Positions 1 to 25,800 of a DNA stretch of 64,000 nt are shown here, piece by piece. Position 1 is the stretch's first letter; each line of letters opens with the position of its first letter. The position numbers and the translations under genes were made by a program. Under the pieces are notes generated by a model that was not told the DNA's origin, made no database searches, and worked only from the letters and a program-made list of their open reading frames with translations. The stretch is from Odobenus rosmarus divergens (taxonomy: Eukaryota; Chordata; Mammalia; Carnivora; Odobenidae). The DNA lies in assembly GCF_000321225.1 (NCBI RefSeq), contig NW_004450381.1:306451-370450 (forward strand). The letters are read 5' to 3'.

Positions 1-282
<282 letters not shown>

Positions 283-350
283 ATGGGAGTGCATCTGGCA
301 ACCATCCCTTTGTATTGCCCCCACTATAACATTACAAGATATGTTTACCT

Positions 351-356
351 ATTAAA
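351..356 (+). promoter_or_regulatory. Poly(A) signal ATTAAA of the tubulin gene
   Basis: ATTAAA lies 68 bp past the tubulin stop and is followed by a T/G-rich stretch. This implies a short 3' UTR of about 95 nt. Confidence 0.75.
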
Positions 357-763
357 GTTTCTGTATTGAACCATCGTGTCCCTTGTGCTGCACCTTGACA
401 GGATTCCCGATCCAGACACCTGCCTTTTCCAAGTGCACTTCCAGGGGGAAATACATGTTTCTTCTCGGAAAAAGCCAAGCATGTTTGCCTATGTTTAGTT
501 ACCACTTTACCCCTAGAAAGAAGGCTTCAAAAGGCATGGCTGAGGGAATTAGGAAAAATGCTTTGGCTATTCTTAAATTTTTTTATTCTTGATGTTCCTT
601 TGGAAAATGGAATAGTAATCTGGTTTATTTTTCTAAATGTGGAGTGGCAACTTTCACCCAGTCTTGTGGGAGGGCCCAGGGAGGCAGCCCTGCCCTAGTG
701 CGAACTCCTTTACTGAGGCTGTTTCTAGCAAGGCCTTTGTTTTTGGGTTTTTTTGGTTTAAAA

Positions 764-942
764 TTTTTTAAGATTTTTATTTATTTATTTGAGAGAGAGA
801 GCACGTAAGAGGGGAGAGAGGGAAAGGGAGAAGCGGACTCCCGGTGAGCAGGGAGCCCGATGCGGGACTCGATCCCAGGATTCCAGGATCATGACCTGAG
901 CCGAAGGCAGTTGCCTAAGCAACTGAGCCACTCAGGCGCCCC
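764..942 (-). repeat. Can-SINE (tRNA-derived SINE)
   Basis: Reverse-oriented copy. The T-rich tail is at 764-785 and the conserved head (complement of GGCGCCTGAGTGGCTCAG) ends at 942. GGTTTAA flanks both ends as a short target-site duplication. Confidence 0.9.
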
Positions 943-950
943 GGTTTAAT

Positions 951-1128
951 TTTTTATTATTATTATTATTTATCTATTTGAGAGAGAGCGAGGGAGTGAG
1001 GACGAGTGGGAGGGAGAGGGAGAAGCAGGCTCCCTACTGAGCAGGGAGCCCAAACTGGGGCAACCCAGGACCCTGAGATCATGACCTGAGGCAAAGGCAA
1101 ACGCTTAACTGAGCCACACAGGCGCCCC
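951..1128 (-). repeat. Can-SINE
   Basis: Second minus-strand SINE in the cluster. A TTA-repeat tail is at 951-970 and the head ends in GGCGCCCC at 1128. Confidence 0.88.
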
Positions 1129-1138
1129 TCTTTGGTTT

Positions 1139-1352
1139 TTTAAAAAAGATTTATTCATCTTTATTTTAGAGAAAAATTTATCACAAGCAGGAGGGGCAGA
1201 GGAAGTGGGAGGGAGAATCCCAAGTCAGCTGCGCTGAGCGCAGAGCCCGCATAGCCCGAGGTGGAGCTCCATCTCAGGACCCTGACTGAGGTCATGACCT
1301 AAGCCAAAACCAAGAGCAGAACGCTCAACCGACTGAGCCACCCAGGCGCCCC
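1139..1352 (-). repeat. Can-SINE, older diverged copy
   Basis: Third minus-strand SINE. The body differs from the arctoid consensus (longer, with the AACCAAGAGC-type segment of older carnivore SINEs). The head ends GGCGCCCC at 1352. Confidence 0.85.
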
Positions 1353-1599
1353 TAGGCCCGTTTTTATCCGTAACTCGGCCGCCTCCCTGCCAGAAGGAAC
1401 TACAACAGAGCCTTCTGCCCATTACATTTTCCCAAAATGTGATCTGTGCCCACCCATCCAATTTATAGGCACCTCTCCCAGAGTAAGCTGACCACTGGAC
1501 TTTGTCAGGTTCTTTTGATCACGCATCCTGGCCCCTTTTTGTTCTCGCTGGAGTTTCCTTTCTTGCAGTCTAGTCTTTCCCGCCAGCCAGCATGGGTCC

Positions 1600-2250
1600 C
1601 AGAACCCTGCCGGTTTCCCGCTGCCGCGCCGCAAGACCCGTAGGCTGGGACTCTGCGCCGCCAAGGGAGGCCGCTCCTCGGGTGCCAGGAGTTACCCCGA
1701 AAGACAAAGAGGGACCTCCGTGTGCGACGGCGCTGGCGTTCAAAGAGGCTGGGACCGCGCAGCGCAGACCCAGCGGCGACCTTACGCTCCCGCCGCTTCC
1801 GGGGCCCGCCCCGCCCCGCCCCTCCGGCCAGCGCCTCGCTCTTCCGAGTCTCTATGGTACCAACTTCCACCAGGCGCCACTCCTCGCGAGACTTCGGCGG
1901 CGCAGCAATGGCGAGATCGTGAGTGCCGCTGACGGGAGTCAGGAGAACGGGCTGGGACGGGGCTCGGGCGAGATCGGGCCGGGGGAGATCCGGCAGGCCA
2001 GGGCCGCCTGGAGCGGAGCGGCGGCTGGGGGCGCAAGGCCCCTGCGGGCCTGGACAGCCGCCCACGAACAAGCTCCCGCCTCTTCCCCAGATGCCGCGTC
2101 ATTGCTCCGCCGCCGGCTGCTGCACACGGGACACGCGCGAGACGCGCAACCGCGGCATCTCCTTCCACAGGTCAGCGCGCGTGCGTGCTGGCGCGCGAAG
2201 GTTCACGGGCGCATGCGCCCGTTTCCCCCCCACCCCCTCCCGTGGAGCCA
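1600..2250 (+). promoter_or_regulatory. THAP7: THAP7 CpG-island promoter
   Basis: CpG-dense sequence with a run of overlapping GC boxes (CCCGCCCCGCCCCGCCCC, about 1805-1822) and a CTCGCGAGA element at 1883-1891. A strong splice donor (GTGAGT at 1919-1924) suggests a 5' untranslated first exon ending at 1918, spliced to the ATG exon at 2091. There is no TATA box. The transcription start is inferred, not seen. Confidence 0.75.
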
Positions 2251-4212
2251 CGATTGCGCTTGCGCCTTCCTCTGTTTGGCGCGAGGCTTGTACTTGCAGG
2301 TGGGAAAGGGTGAAGGGAGCGGTGCCGGTGCGACTGAGTCTAGTTGGGAGAGGAAGCACGGGAGATCCACGAGCCTGGGGCCTTCTTTTCTGTGACTCTT
2401 AACCTACTAGGTGATACTAAGGAAGTTGCTCTCCCTGAGGCCTCAGTTTCATCATCTGGGCTTGGGAGGACGGTGTTTACCCAGAGAACTGAAGGGAGGT
2501 CTGGTGGCGGCATGTGCAGGACCAGCCCTTGCCTCCTGGAGAGCTTGGGCAGCTGGAGCCCAGGGCTCCAGATACCCTGGTGCTCACTGGTTTGTGGCTC
2601 CGCAGACTTCCCAAGAAGGACAACCCGAGGCGAGGCTTGTGGCTGGCCAACTGCCAGCGGCTGGACCCCAGCGGCCAGGGCCTGTGGGACCCGGCTTCCG
2701 AGTACATCTACTTCTGCTCCAAACACTTCGAGGAAAACTGCTTTGAGCTGGTGGGAATCAGGTGAGCTCCCTTGGCGACCATCGCTGGGGCAGGGTTTAA
2801 AGCATCAGAGTAGCTGGCCGATTGGGGCAGCTGTAGGGCCAGAGGAGGAGGGTCCTGCAGTCACTGGCTGGGGGACAAGACAGACCTGGTTCCCAGCGCA
2901 GCTGCCTCTTCCCAGCTTTGTACCTCAGTGACAGGAAGACCCATCCCTTCAGGATAACTGGGCCAGTGACAAGGGAGAAAAACATTAGCTTTTTCAGAGG
3001 CTGTTGCTTAGAACCCAAGTCCTTCCAGCAAGTCCACAATGAAATTTTTCTTTTTGGCTGGTCAGCCTAGTTCCTGTGTAGCCTTTCTACACCTTCACTT
3101 TGAGGAGTCCTGCAGGGAAGAGAATGGGTGTAACTCTACCTAACTTGGTATTCCCTAAATTGATTGCAACATGTCTACCCACCTCCCGCAATGTTAGCAT
3201 GGGAGAGCCTGATCCAGGGTGCTGGGGGCATGCTAGCTCTGTGCGCTGCAGGTTGCCCTGGATGGCAGTATGTGTTCTCCATCTCATCCAGGCTGCTTTC
3301 CCCCACAGTGGGTATCACAGGCTGAAGGAGGGGGCAGTTCCCACGATATTTGAGTCTTTCTCCAAGTTACGCCGGACAACCAAGACCAAGGGGCACAGTT
3401 ACCCACCTGGCCCCCCTGACGTCAGCCGGCTCCGGCGATGCAGGAAGCGGTATGTGTGCTGTGGGTAGAGGGTGCCTTGCTCCCACCCCAAGTCTGAGAG
3501 ACTGGGGTTTATTTAGGGTGTCTGCCAGCAGTCATGCTGGACAGGGTTCTGAACCAGTAGAGTGGGCTCGGTGGGCTGGTGAAGTGGGGTCTGGCAAGGC
3601 CTTGGCCTGGCCTATTAGTCTCTTTCTCTCTCTCTCTCTTCTCTCAGCTGCTCTGAGAGCCGAGGGCCCACGACTCCATTTTCTCCACCTCCACCTGCTG
3701 ATGTCACCTGCTTTCCTGTGGAAGAGGCCTCAGCCCCTGCTGCTTTGCCTGCCTCCCCCACTGGGAGGCTGGAGGCTGGCCTCAGCAGCCCCTTCGCAGA
3801 CCTCCTGGGGCCCCTGGGTGCCCAGGCAGATGAAGCAGGCTGCAGCACCCAGCCCTCGCCAGAGCGGGAGCCCGACAGACAGCCGTCCCCCCTCGAACCA
3901 CGGCCTGTCTCACCCTCAGCCTACATGCTGCGGCTGCCCCCCCCGGCCGGTGCCTACATCCAGAATGAGCACAGCTACCAAGTGGGCAGTGCCCTGCTCT
4001 GGAAGCGGCGGGCTGAGGCCGCACTCGATGCCCTGGACAAGGCCCAGCGCCAGCTGCAGGCCTGCAAGCGGCGAGAGCAGCGCCTGCGGCTACGGCTGAG
4101 CAAGCTGCAGCAGGAGCGTGCCCGGGAGAAGCGGGCACAGGCGGATGCCCGCCAGACTCTGAAGGAGCACGTGCAGGACTTTGCCATGCAGCTGAGCAGC
4201 AGCATGGCGTGA
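2091..4212 (+). CDS. THAP7: THAP7, THAP-domain zinc-finger transcriptional repressor
   Basis: Coding exons are 2091-2170, 2606-2761, 3309-3449 and 3648-4212 (942 nt, 313 aa; human has about 309). All three introns are GT-AG and the frame closes at TGA 4210-4212. The start [10 protein letters not shown] lies directly after an acceptor-like CCCCAG. The N-terminal THAP domain has the C2CH zinc ligands C5, C10, C64 and H67, the conserved W39 and the AVPTIF box at 88-93. A basic patch (RRCRKR) follows. A Ser/Pro-rich linker leads to an HCF-1-binding motif (EHSY, in NEHSY) and a long Arg/Gln/Glu coiled coil up to the C-terminal SSSMA. The family member is a chromatin-bound repressor that contacts histone H4 tails and recruits HDAC3/NCoR. 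A four-residue insertion near the PSPE repeat explains the extra length. It is transcribed convergently with LZTR1. Confidence 0.97.
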
Positions 4213-4328
4213 GGGAGGGGCCGCTGGCCCCAGGGCTGCCTGTTGGGGTGTCGGCCTCTTCCTCCCTTGGAATCCGCCTGGAAAGGGACCCAATCTGAGC
4301 TGTGTCCACCAGACCTGCCAGATGCCAT

Positions 4329-4334
4329 AATAAA
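4329..4334 (+). promoter_or_regulatory. THAP7: Poly(A) signal AATAAA of THAP7
   Basis: AATAAA lies 117 bp after the THAP7 stop, giving a compact 3' UTR of about 140 nt. Confidence 0.88.
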
Positions 4335-4339
4335 ATGGA

Positions 4340-5112
4340 TTCTAGGAGGCCCTGCTATCTGGCTCAGCTGCAGCTGGGGCCCCTTCCCTGGAGTCTGAGC
4401 CCTCAGCTGTGGAGAGCAAGAAGTGCAGCTCTTGCCCACCCCTCCTCATGCAACTCCTGGCCCCACAGGGTTTTCTGAGGGACAGGATGGTGTGAGCAGA
4501 GGCCAGGGGCAGCACCAGGAACCTTCTCCTTGGTACCTGAAACAGCCCAGACTTCCGCAGTCTCGTCTTTTTGAAAACACTCATGAAACCCAGGCTAGAC
4601 TCCATTTACAAGGACACCTGCATGGCTTCCATCCACTGGCCCAGTCTTGGCCCGGTCTGCCCAGAAGTCAGTACGGTACAGCACTTCAACCCCAGCCTGC
4701 AGACCAGCTACCCCCTTGCCCCTGGGCCTGGCTTATCTGAAAAACGGACAAAGACAGCAATTTCTGACCTGGCGCTGTATGCTTGGCAAGTAGTAAAGGC
4801 CCAACAATGACACTTCTAGTTCCCAGAGGTCTGGGAAGAGGTGGGGAAGCTTGGAGGCAGCCTTGGGGGCAGCAATCCTGGCCTCAACCTGAGTGCCCGT
4901 TGTTCTTCAAGTTGACTGGAATGTAGGCTTCCCTGCATCTGTGATGGTGGCAAACAGCTCAGGGTGTGGGGCGGTTTTAACTGCACACGTAACCTCCCTG
5001 CTGGGCTTCAGCCACGGTAGCCCCAAGAGCATAGCTGAATTCTCCCTAGTCCTGGAAAGTGCCACACAATGTTCTGAAATTGGCTTTCTAGGATCCTTGA
5101 TGTGTAAGTTCA
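4340..5112. other. Convergent intergenic gap THAP7 / LZTR1
   Basis: About 780 bp lie between the two facing poly(A) signals. Bases 4715-4810 resemble the 3' part of a MIR element (+). No gene is supported; the frames present lack homology and codon bias. Confidence 0.55.
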
Positions 5113-6474
5113 TTTATTCATATGTTTAGAAGAGAAAGTCAAGCGACCGGTTACAAGGGTCCACTGTAGAGCAGGGTTTGCGGATCATTCACTGGGGTTT
5201 CCAGGCTCACAGAGGCTCATCTTGCACTGGGCCGTTTCCTAGCTTACTGGCGGCCTTATGGACTCCCCTTGCCTAAGGGTGCCCACCTGCCACTGGGGTT
5301 CCCCATCCGTCTGTACACAGCACCTGGGGCTCAAGGGCCGAGGAGAGGCAGGAGCCATGTTTGCGTGGGGGCACAACTGGAAGAAGGATGTGAAGGACTG
5401 TTTCCCCCAAAGTAGCCTCCTGGTAGCTGGGGTAGAAGGGTCCCTGGGATTCTTGTTGCCAGAAAGGAGGCAGAACAGTGCTTTCTGTGTTAGGGTGGAC
5501 TCCCAGGGCCTTCTGTTGGGGGATGGGGAAGGATGCCAGGGCAAGGCAGCCTTGGGGCTCCAGGGTTCCCCTCGGAGGGGAGGGGCTAGCCTGGATTCCA
5601 CCCCCACAACTGGGTCACCCCAGATGGGGCCAGGAGTTGCTGACACGGGTAGAGAACTGGACAGGACTGGCCGGTCCCAAGCACTTGGGCCACCTGATCC
5701 ATCCTCAGCTCAGGGACTATGCCTGAGGTGTGTGTAGTGGATTAGCACTACTATGGTCTTAATGGCATGTCTGTGACAAATACTTAGGGACAGATGGGGA
5801 CCCAGGGGGCACCTTCACTGACTTCTCCCTGGCGGAGCTGGGGGCCCTTGATGTGCACACAGTGGGGTGGGATCCTGCAACCCCTCTAGAAGCCTGGCCC
5901 AGGCCAGAGTGGCTGGCCCCTCAGGCTAGGAACTGACTCAGAGCCCTTCACACCCCAAAATTCATCTGGAGTTAGATTCCACGTGCCCATTACTGTTGCC
6001 CACCCACAAGCTCCGGGTGATAGCAGGGGCCCTTACAGCAACCTTGGTGAAAGTGAGGGGGTACTGTGTAGCCCCCCCACCACCACCCCCCCCCTCGTCA
6101 CAGGGACCTTGGCACTAGGACCCAGTGGCCAGATCCACAAGCCATGCACAGTCCCTGCCGGATGGGCAGCCCCACACCAGCTCCATGGTGGGCTTTCCCA
6201 CTGCTGGGCCCTGGCTTCCCACCCATACCTCCACCTGAGGAGACGGTTCCACCTGGGGGGCCTGTTTCACCATCCACTCCCTGTGGGACCTGTGTCCTCA
6301 GCAGTGAAATGGGGCAGAGGCCCCGTGTCCCCTTTCCCTTTGAAGGCTCTGGGCAGCCTGCCCCTTGGCCGGCAGGTCCAAGCACTCTGCCTCGGGCCTC
6401 AGCGTGGCCAGTGTAGTCTGCAGTAGGCAGGGCAGGCATGGTTATTCTCGAGTGGGCCAGCACCGCGTGCACCC
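5113..6474 (-). other. LZTR1: LZTR1 3' UTR
   Basis: This extends from the LZTR1 stop (6475-6477) to a minus-strand AATAAA at 5113-5118, the first canonical signal seen downstream. The length (about 1.4 kb) is plausible for this transcript. It includes a C-run at about 6070-6093. Confidence 0.65.
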
Positions 6475-22010
<15,536 letters not shown>

Positions 22011-22234
22011 CACTTCTGCCCCCTGCGTGTCCCCCTCGGCATTCCTCTTGACTGGGAGGCAGAGTGGCACAGAGGCTCTAGATTCTCGTTCTTACTTACT
22101 AGCAGAGCCTCATTTTCTTTACCTGCGAAATGGGGATTCATGGAGCTCTGGCTGCCATGAAAAGCATGGGCTGTCTCAGGACCCAGCCCCTCCAGTCATA
22201 AGTAGGCACATGCCCCCAAACTGCCAAGCGCGAG

Positions 22235-22370
22235 CTGCCTCTGACGACCTCTGAAGAAGCACTTCCCATCTCAAACCCTTGGCACGTGCTATCCCTTCTA
22301 CCTGGAGTGCCCTTCTTTCAAAATCCAGATCCAAGACTCTGATTAGAGAAGCTTTCTCTAACACCAGGGC
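22235..22370 (+). repeat. L2-like LINE fragment
   Basis: The wording GCACGTGCTATCCCTTCTAC, CTGGAGTGCCC and AGAGAAGCTTTC matches the L2 3' end. It lies between the LZTR1 promoter and the AIFM3 3' end. Confidence 0.5.
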
Positions 22371-22511
22371 CAGAATCAGTTGCTACCTCCGCTGAGTGCT
22401 CATAGGCCAAACTGGTGTGGCACTGAGCATTGTGTGGTTGTGCTTTCTCCCTCATGAGTGAGTGTCTGTCCAATTACAATGGAAGTCACACAGATCTGCA
22501 AATGTGTGCGT

Positions 22512-22824
22512 TTTAATTTTAAGATAATATCTAATATGTTGCCGGGTCCTGCAGGGGACCAGTATCAAGAAAGGGAGAAGAGGATAGGCCTGTCCTGCCT
22601 CCATTGCCAGCCATCAGTGGCAGCTGAGGCCTTGGGGGGTAAGCATCTCCTGGAGGTAGCAGAAGCCTCTCTGGAGGTGAGCCAGGCAACCGAAGGCAAG
22701 CACTGGGAAGGCTCAGGTTCTGCCCTGGGGAATCCTGGGAAATGGGAGGTTGGCACCTGCCCCCAGAGCTTGGCCTCTGTCCCTGGTGCCCAAGCGTGCC
22801 TGCCCAAGTCTGCTGCATGCGAGC
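22512..22824 (-). other. AIFM3: AIFM3 3' UTR with poly(A) signal ATTAAA
   Basis: A minus-strand ATTAAA at 22512-22517 lies about 310 nt after the AIFM3 stop and is the most likely polyadenylation signal. The LZTR1 start is about 970 bp further on. Confidence 0.65.
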
Positions 22825-25800
22825 TCAGGATCCTTTCCCTGTGAGCCAGGACATGTCGCCGGTCCTGCAGGAATGAGGGGAGGAGGAGTCAGGGTAGAAG
22901 ACAGCAGGTTACCCACTCGGCACCATGAACAGGTGATCCCTGAGGACAGCAGGGGCCCTGCTCTGTGCCAGGTGCCGGTGCCCAGCAGGAATGGGTACTT
23001 AGGCAGAGAGGGGAAGTCCATGGGGTACAGGCTCTGGGCTGAGATGGGAAAGGCTCAGAATGGTCAACAGGAAGGACAGAGGACCACGTACTTGCTGTGC
23101 AGCACAAACAGCCTTTTCGAAGGCGAGAGAAAGAGAGAGAGCGAAGGCCAGGGAGAGAGTATGTCATTTATCATGTTCCTGCTTGGTTCTCTGTGGTTTC
23201 CAGCCTGAGGCCTACCCCAGTACCGTGGCCTCCAAGCTTTCCCCAGTCCCTGGGCAGGGGAGGGAGCCTCTCTGTAGGCAGTTCGAGCCCACAGGGTGAC
23301 TCCCATTGGCACCATCCTGGGGTGAGGTGTCCCCCAGACACCAAACAACCACCGAACATCTCTGTGCAGGGTGTCCCCAGAGGCATAACTTATCTGTCTT
23401 CTCCACCCCCCGCCCCCCCAGCTTCTGCCAGTCCCAACACAACCAAATCCAGCTGGGTGTCCCAGGCCAGGTGACTGCCCAAGCAGTGGCTTTGACCAAG
23501 GGCTTCGACCCCTCCCCACGGCACTGGCCCTGCCCTGGGACACAGCCTCTTTCCCTTCTTCTTTCTCCCCAAGAGCACAAATAACCAGCCCATTCGTAAA
23601 CCACAACCCTTGTCCCACACCACCCCATAGTCCTGATGCCCCATAGACTGATGTGGACCAAGAATAGGGGGAGGGCTCTGTAGGGCTACAGGAGTGGATG
23701 GCTACCAAGGGCCAGTCCCTTGGGGGACCTCCCCCCCCCCCAACCAGACCTCTGAAGCCCACACTCACTCCACCTCCCGCTTTCGGATGGCACGGCCGGA
23801 GGCTAGCACCTCAGCTACCTTGGAGACAATAGGATCGTAATTCATGCTGGCCACAGCAATCACCTCATCGCCTCTGCAGGGACAGAGTAACTGAGCCTGA
23901 GGACTGCCCAGCACTAACCTTCCTTCTTGGAGACCCTGACGCACTCCTCTTCAGCTGGGGCCCAGAGAGGGATCTTACCCAGGGCAACAGGAATATCCTG
24001 AGCACCCAGCGCTCCTTGCTTTGCTTGGCCCAACATGGGCTTGGGGATCCTGCCAGAGGCCATGGAGGCTCCAGCCTTCCTCCTCAGTGGAGTTCAGGGC
24101 TGAGCTCCCGTCGTGGGATCACCACTCTCTAACTGTGTGACCTCCCTCGGTGTAAAGTGGGAGTCAACAACACCCACCTCAAAGAGCTGTCCTGAAGATA
24201 AAATGTCCTGCCTCAGTGCGTGGCTGTTGGGCTTAATACTACCCCGCCTCCTCACTTGTCCTTGGAGGGTCTCCCGCCTAGCTGCCTCCCTTGGCCACTC
24301 GGTCCACTTTTCAGGTATGTCCCCTCCCCTGGAGCAGAGCTCCTCTGGGATGAGCTCCCCTTCCCGACCGAGCTGCCGCTGCTTCGCGCCGCGTTCCACC
24401 CCGTTGCTCTCACTTGGTGTAAAAAGCCACGAACTTGAGCTCTTCCAGATCCCCCTGGATGATGACGTCGTCGAAGCCTTCTCCGTACCCTGTGGGCCGA
24501 ACAGGAGGGGATGGGGCTCCGCCAGGTCAGCGCCCTGTGCGCTCCTAAATCCTCCCTGAACCCCCCGCCAGGCCCCGCTCCCTTTGTCCTTTTAGGTGGT
24601 CCTTAGTGCCGCCCCCAACCAGTTTTTGCTCTTCCTACTGCGGACATGGCCACGCCCCTAGGATGCTCATAGCCCCGCCCTAGCCTCCAAGCTCCACCCC
24701 TGCACTCCGCTAACACCTTAGCCACACCCCTAAATGCTCTTGGCCCCGCCCCTGTCCGGCGCCCCTCTGTTACCCGCGTAGCGCAGGCTCTTGCCGAACA
24801 TCGCTGTCCACAGGTAGGGCACGGTGCTGATCTCCGCTTCCTGCGCCAGCATGTTCTGGGCCGCCACCCGCCCTGTAGGACCCAGGGTTGTGAGAGCCCC
24901 GACTCTAGCCCTCACCACCCCTATGCTGCCTGCCAGAGCTCTCTGGGGACCTCTGACATGTGGGGCTACTCCCCCTCCTTCTCCTCCCCAGAGGTCAAGC
25001 AATGCATCATTGCTCAGCCCACTGCCCACCCTCCATTGCAGCTGATCGGTGCAGAGGGGACACCTGGCTCAAAGCCAGTCACTCAGTCACTCAGATCGCT
25101 TCTCAGAGAATTTGGATGAAGTGCCCCAGATCTGGAAGGTCTGCTTCCTGAGGTTGTGGGGTTGTGGGGTTGCCCACCGTTTCAGGTGGGCACACAACTA
25201 ATCAGACACACCAGGTATGAAGAGGAGGGCAGGAGAATGGGGCCCAAGTACCCAGGGAAGCAGGGATGAGAGCCACACCCAGGGCCCCAGAGAATAGCAC
25301 GCGTGGCTTCCCAGTTCATATGAGGCCCCCATGGACCTGGTAGTTGGATGTCTGTGAGAGTCTCCTAGACCCTCCCAGTTAAACCTTAATTATACTTGGC
25401 CTTTGGTTCCTTAAAACCAGCAAAAACTTTAGGCCTTGGACCTGAACAGAAATTGGTACCAGGACTGGGATTTCTGGCAGCAGATGCTCAGATAATGTGA
25501 AGCCAGGGAGGAGAGGTCAGTGAGGGGAGTCTGCCGGTCCTCCCCATGAGGCAGCCAACTTGCTGGCATGTACATCTTAGGGACCCAGACCAGGTATGCA
25601 CAGTAAGTGAGGCTTCAGGCCTTGGTGACCACCAAGTGTGTGTGTGGGGAGGGCACTCAGTTCCCCACTAAGCCCAGTTTCCAGGCCCAGGTGGCTGCCT
25701 CCCAAGGGCCAGCATGAAGCTACTGGGTTCACAGAACCAGTCTAGTGGCCCAAAGGAGACAGAAACATTGAATGGGAAGGTGGCCCATATCCTACTAACT

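Larger units (their letters stand above)
360..1600. other. Intergenic region between tubulin and THAP7
   Basis: No gene is seen. From about 764 to 1352 it holds three head-to-tail Can-SINEs, all on the minus strand. The last 250 bp lead into the THAP7 CpG promoter. Short frames here have no recognisable protein. Confidence 0.7.

Noticed and set aside
1592..2395. 267-codon frame over the THAP7 promoter
   Set aside because: CpG-island composition. It overlaps the THAP7 start in another frame and shows no domain.
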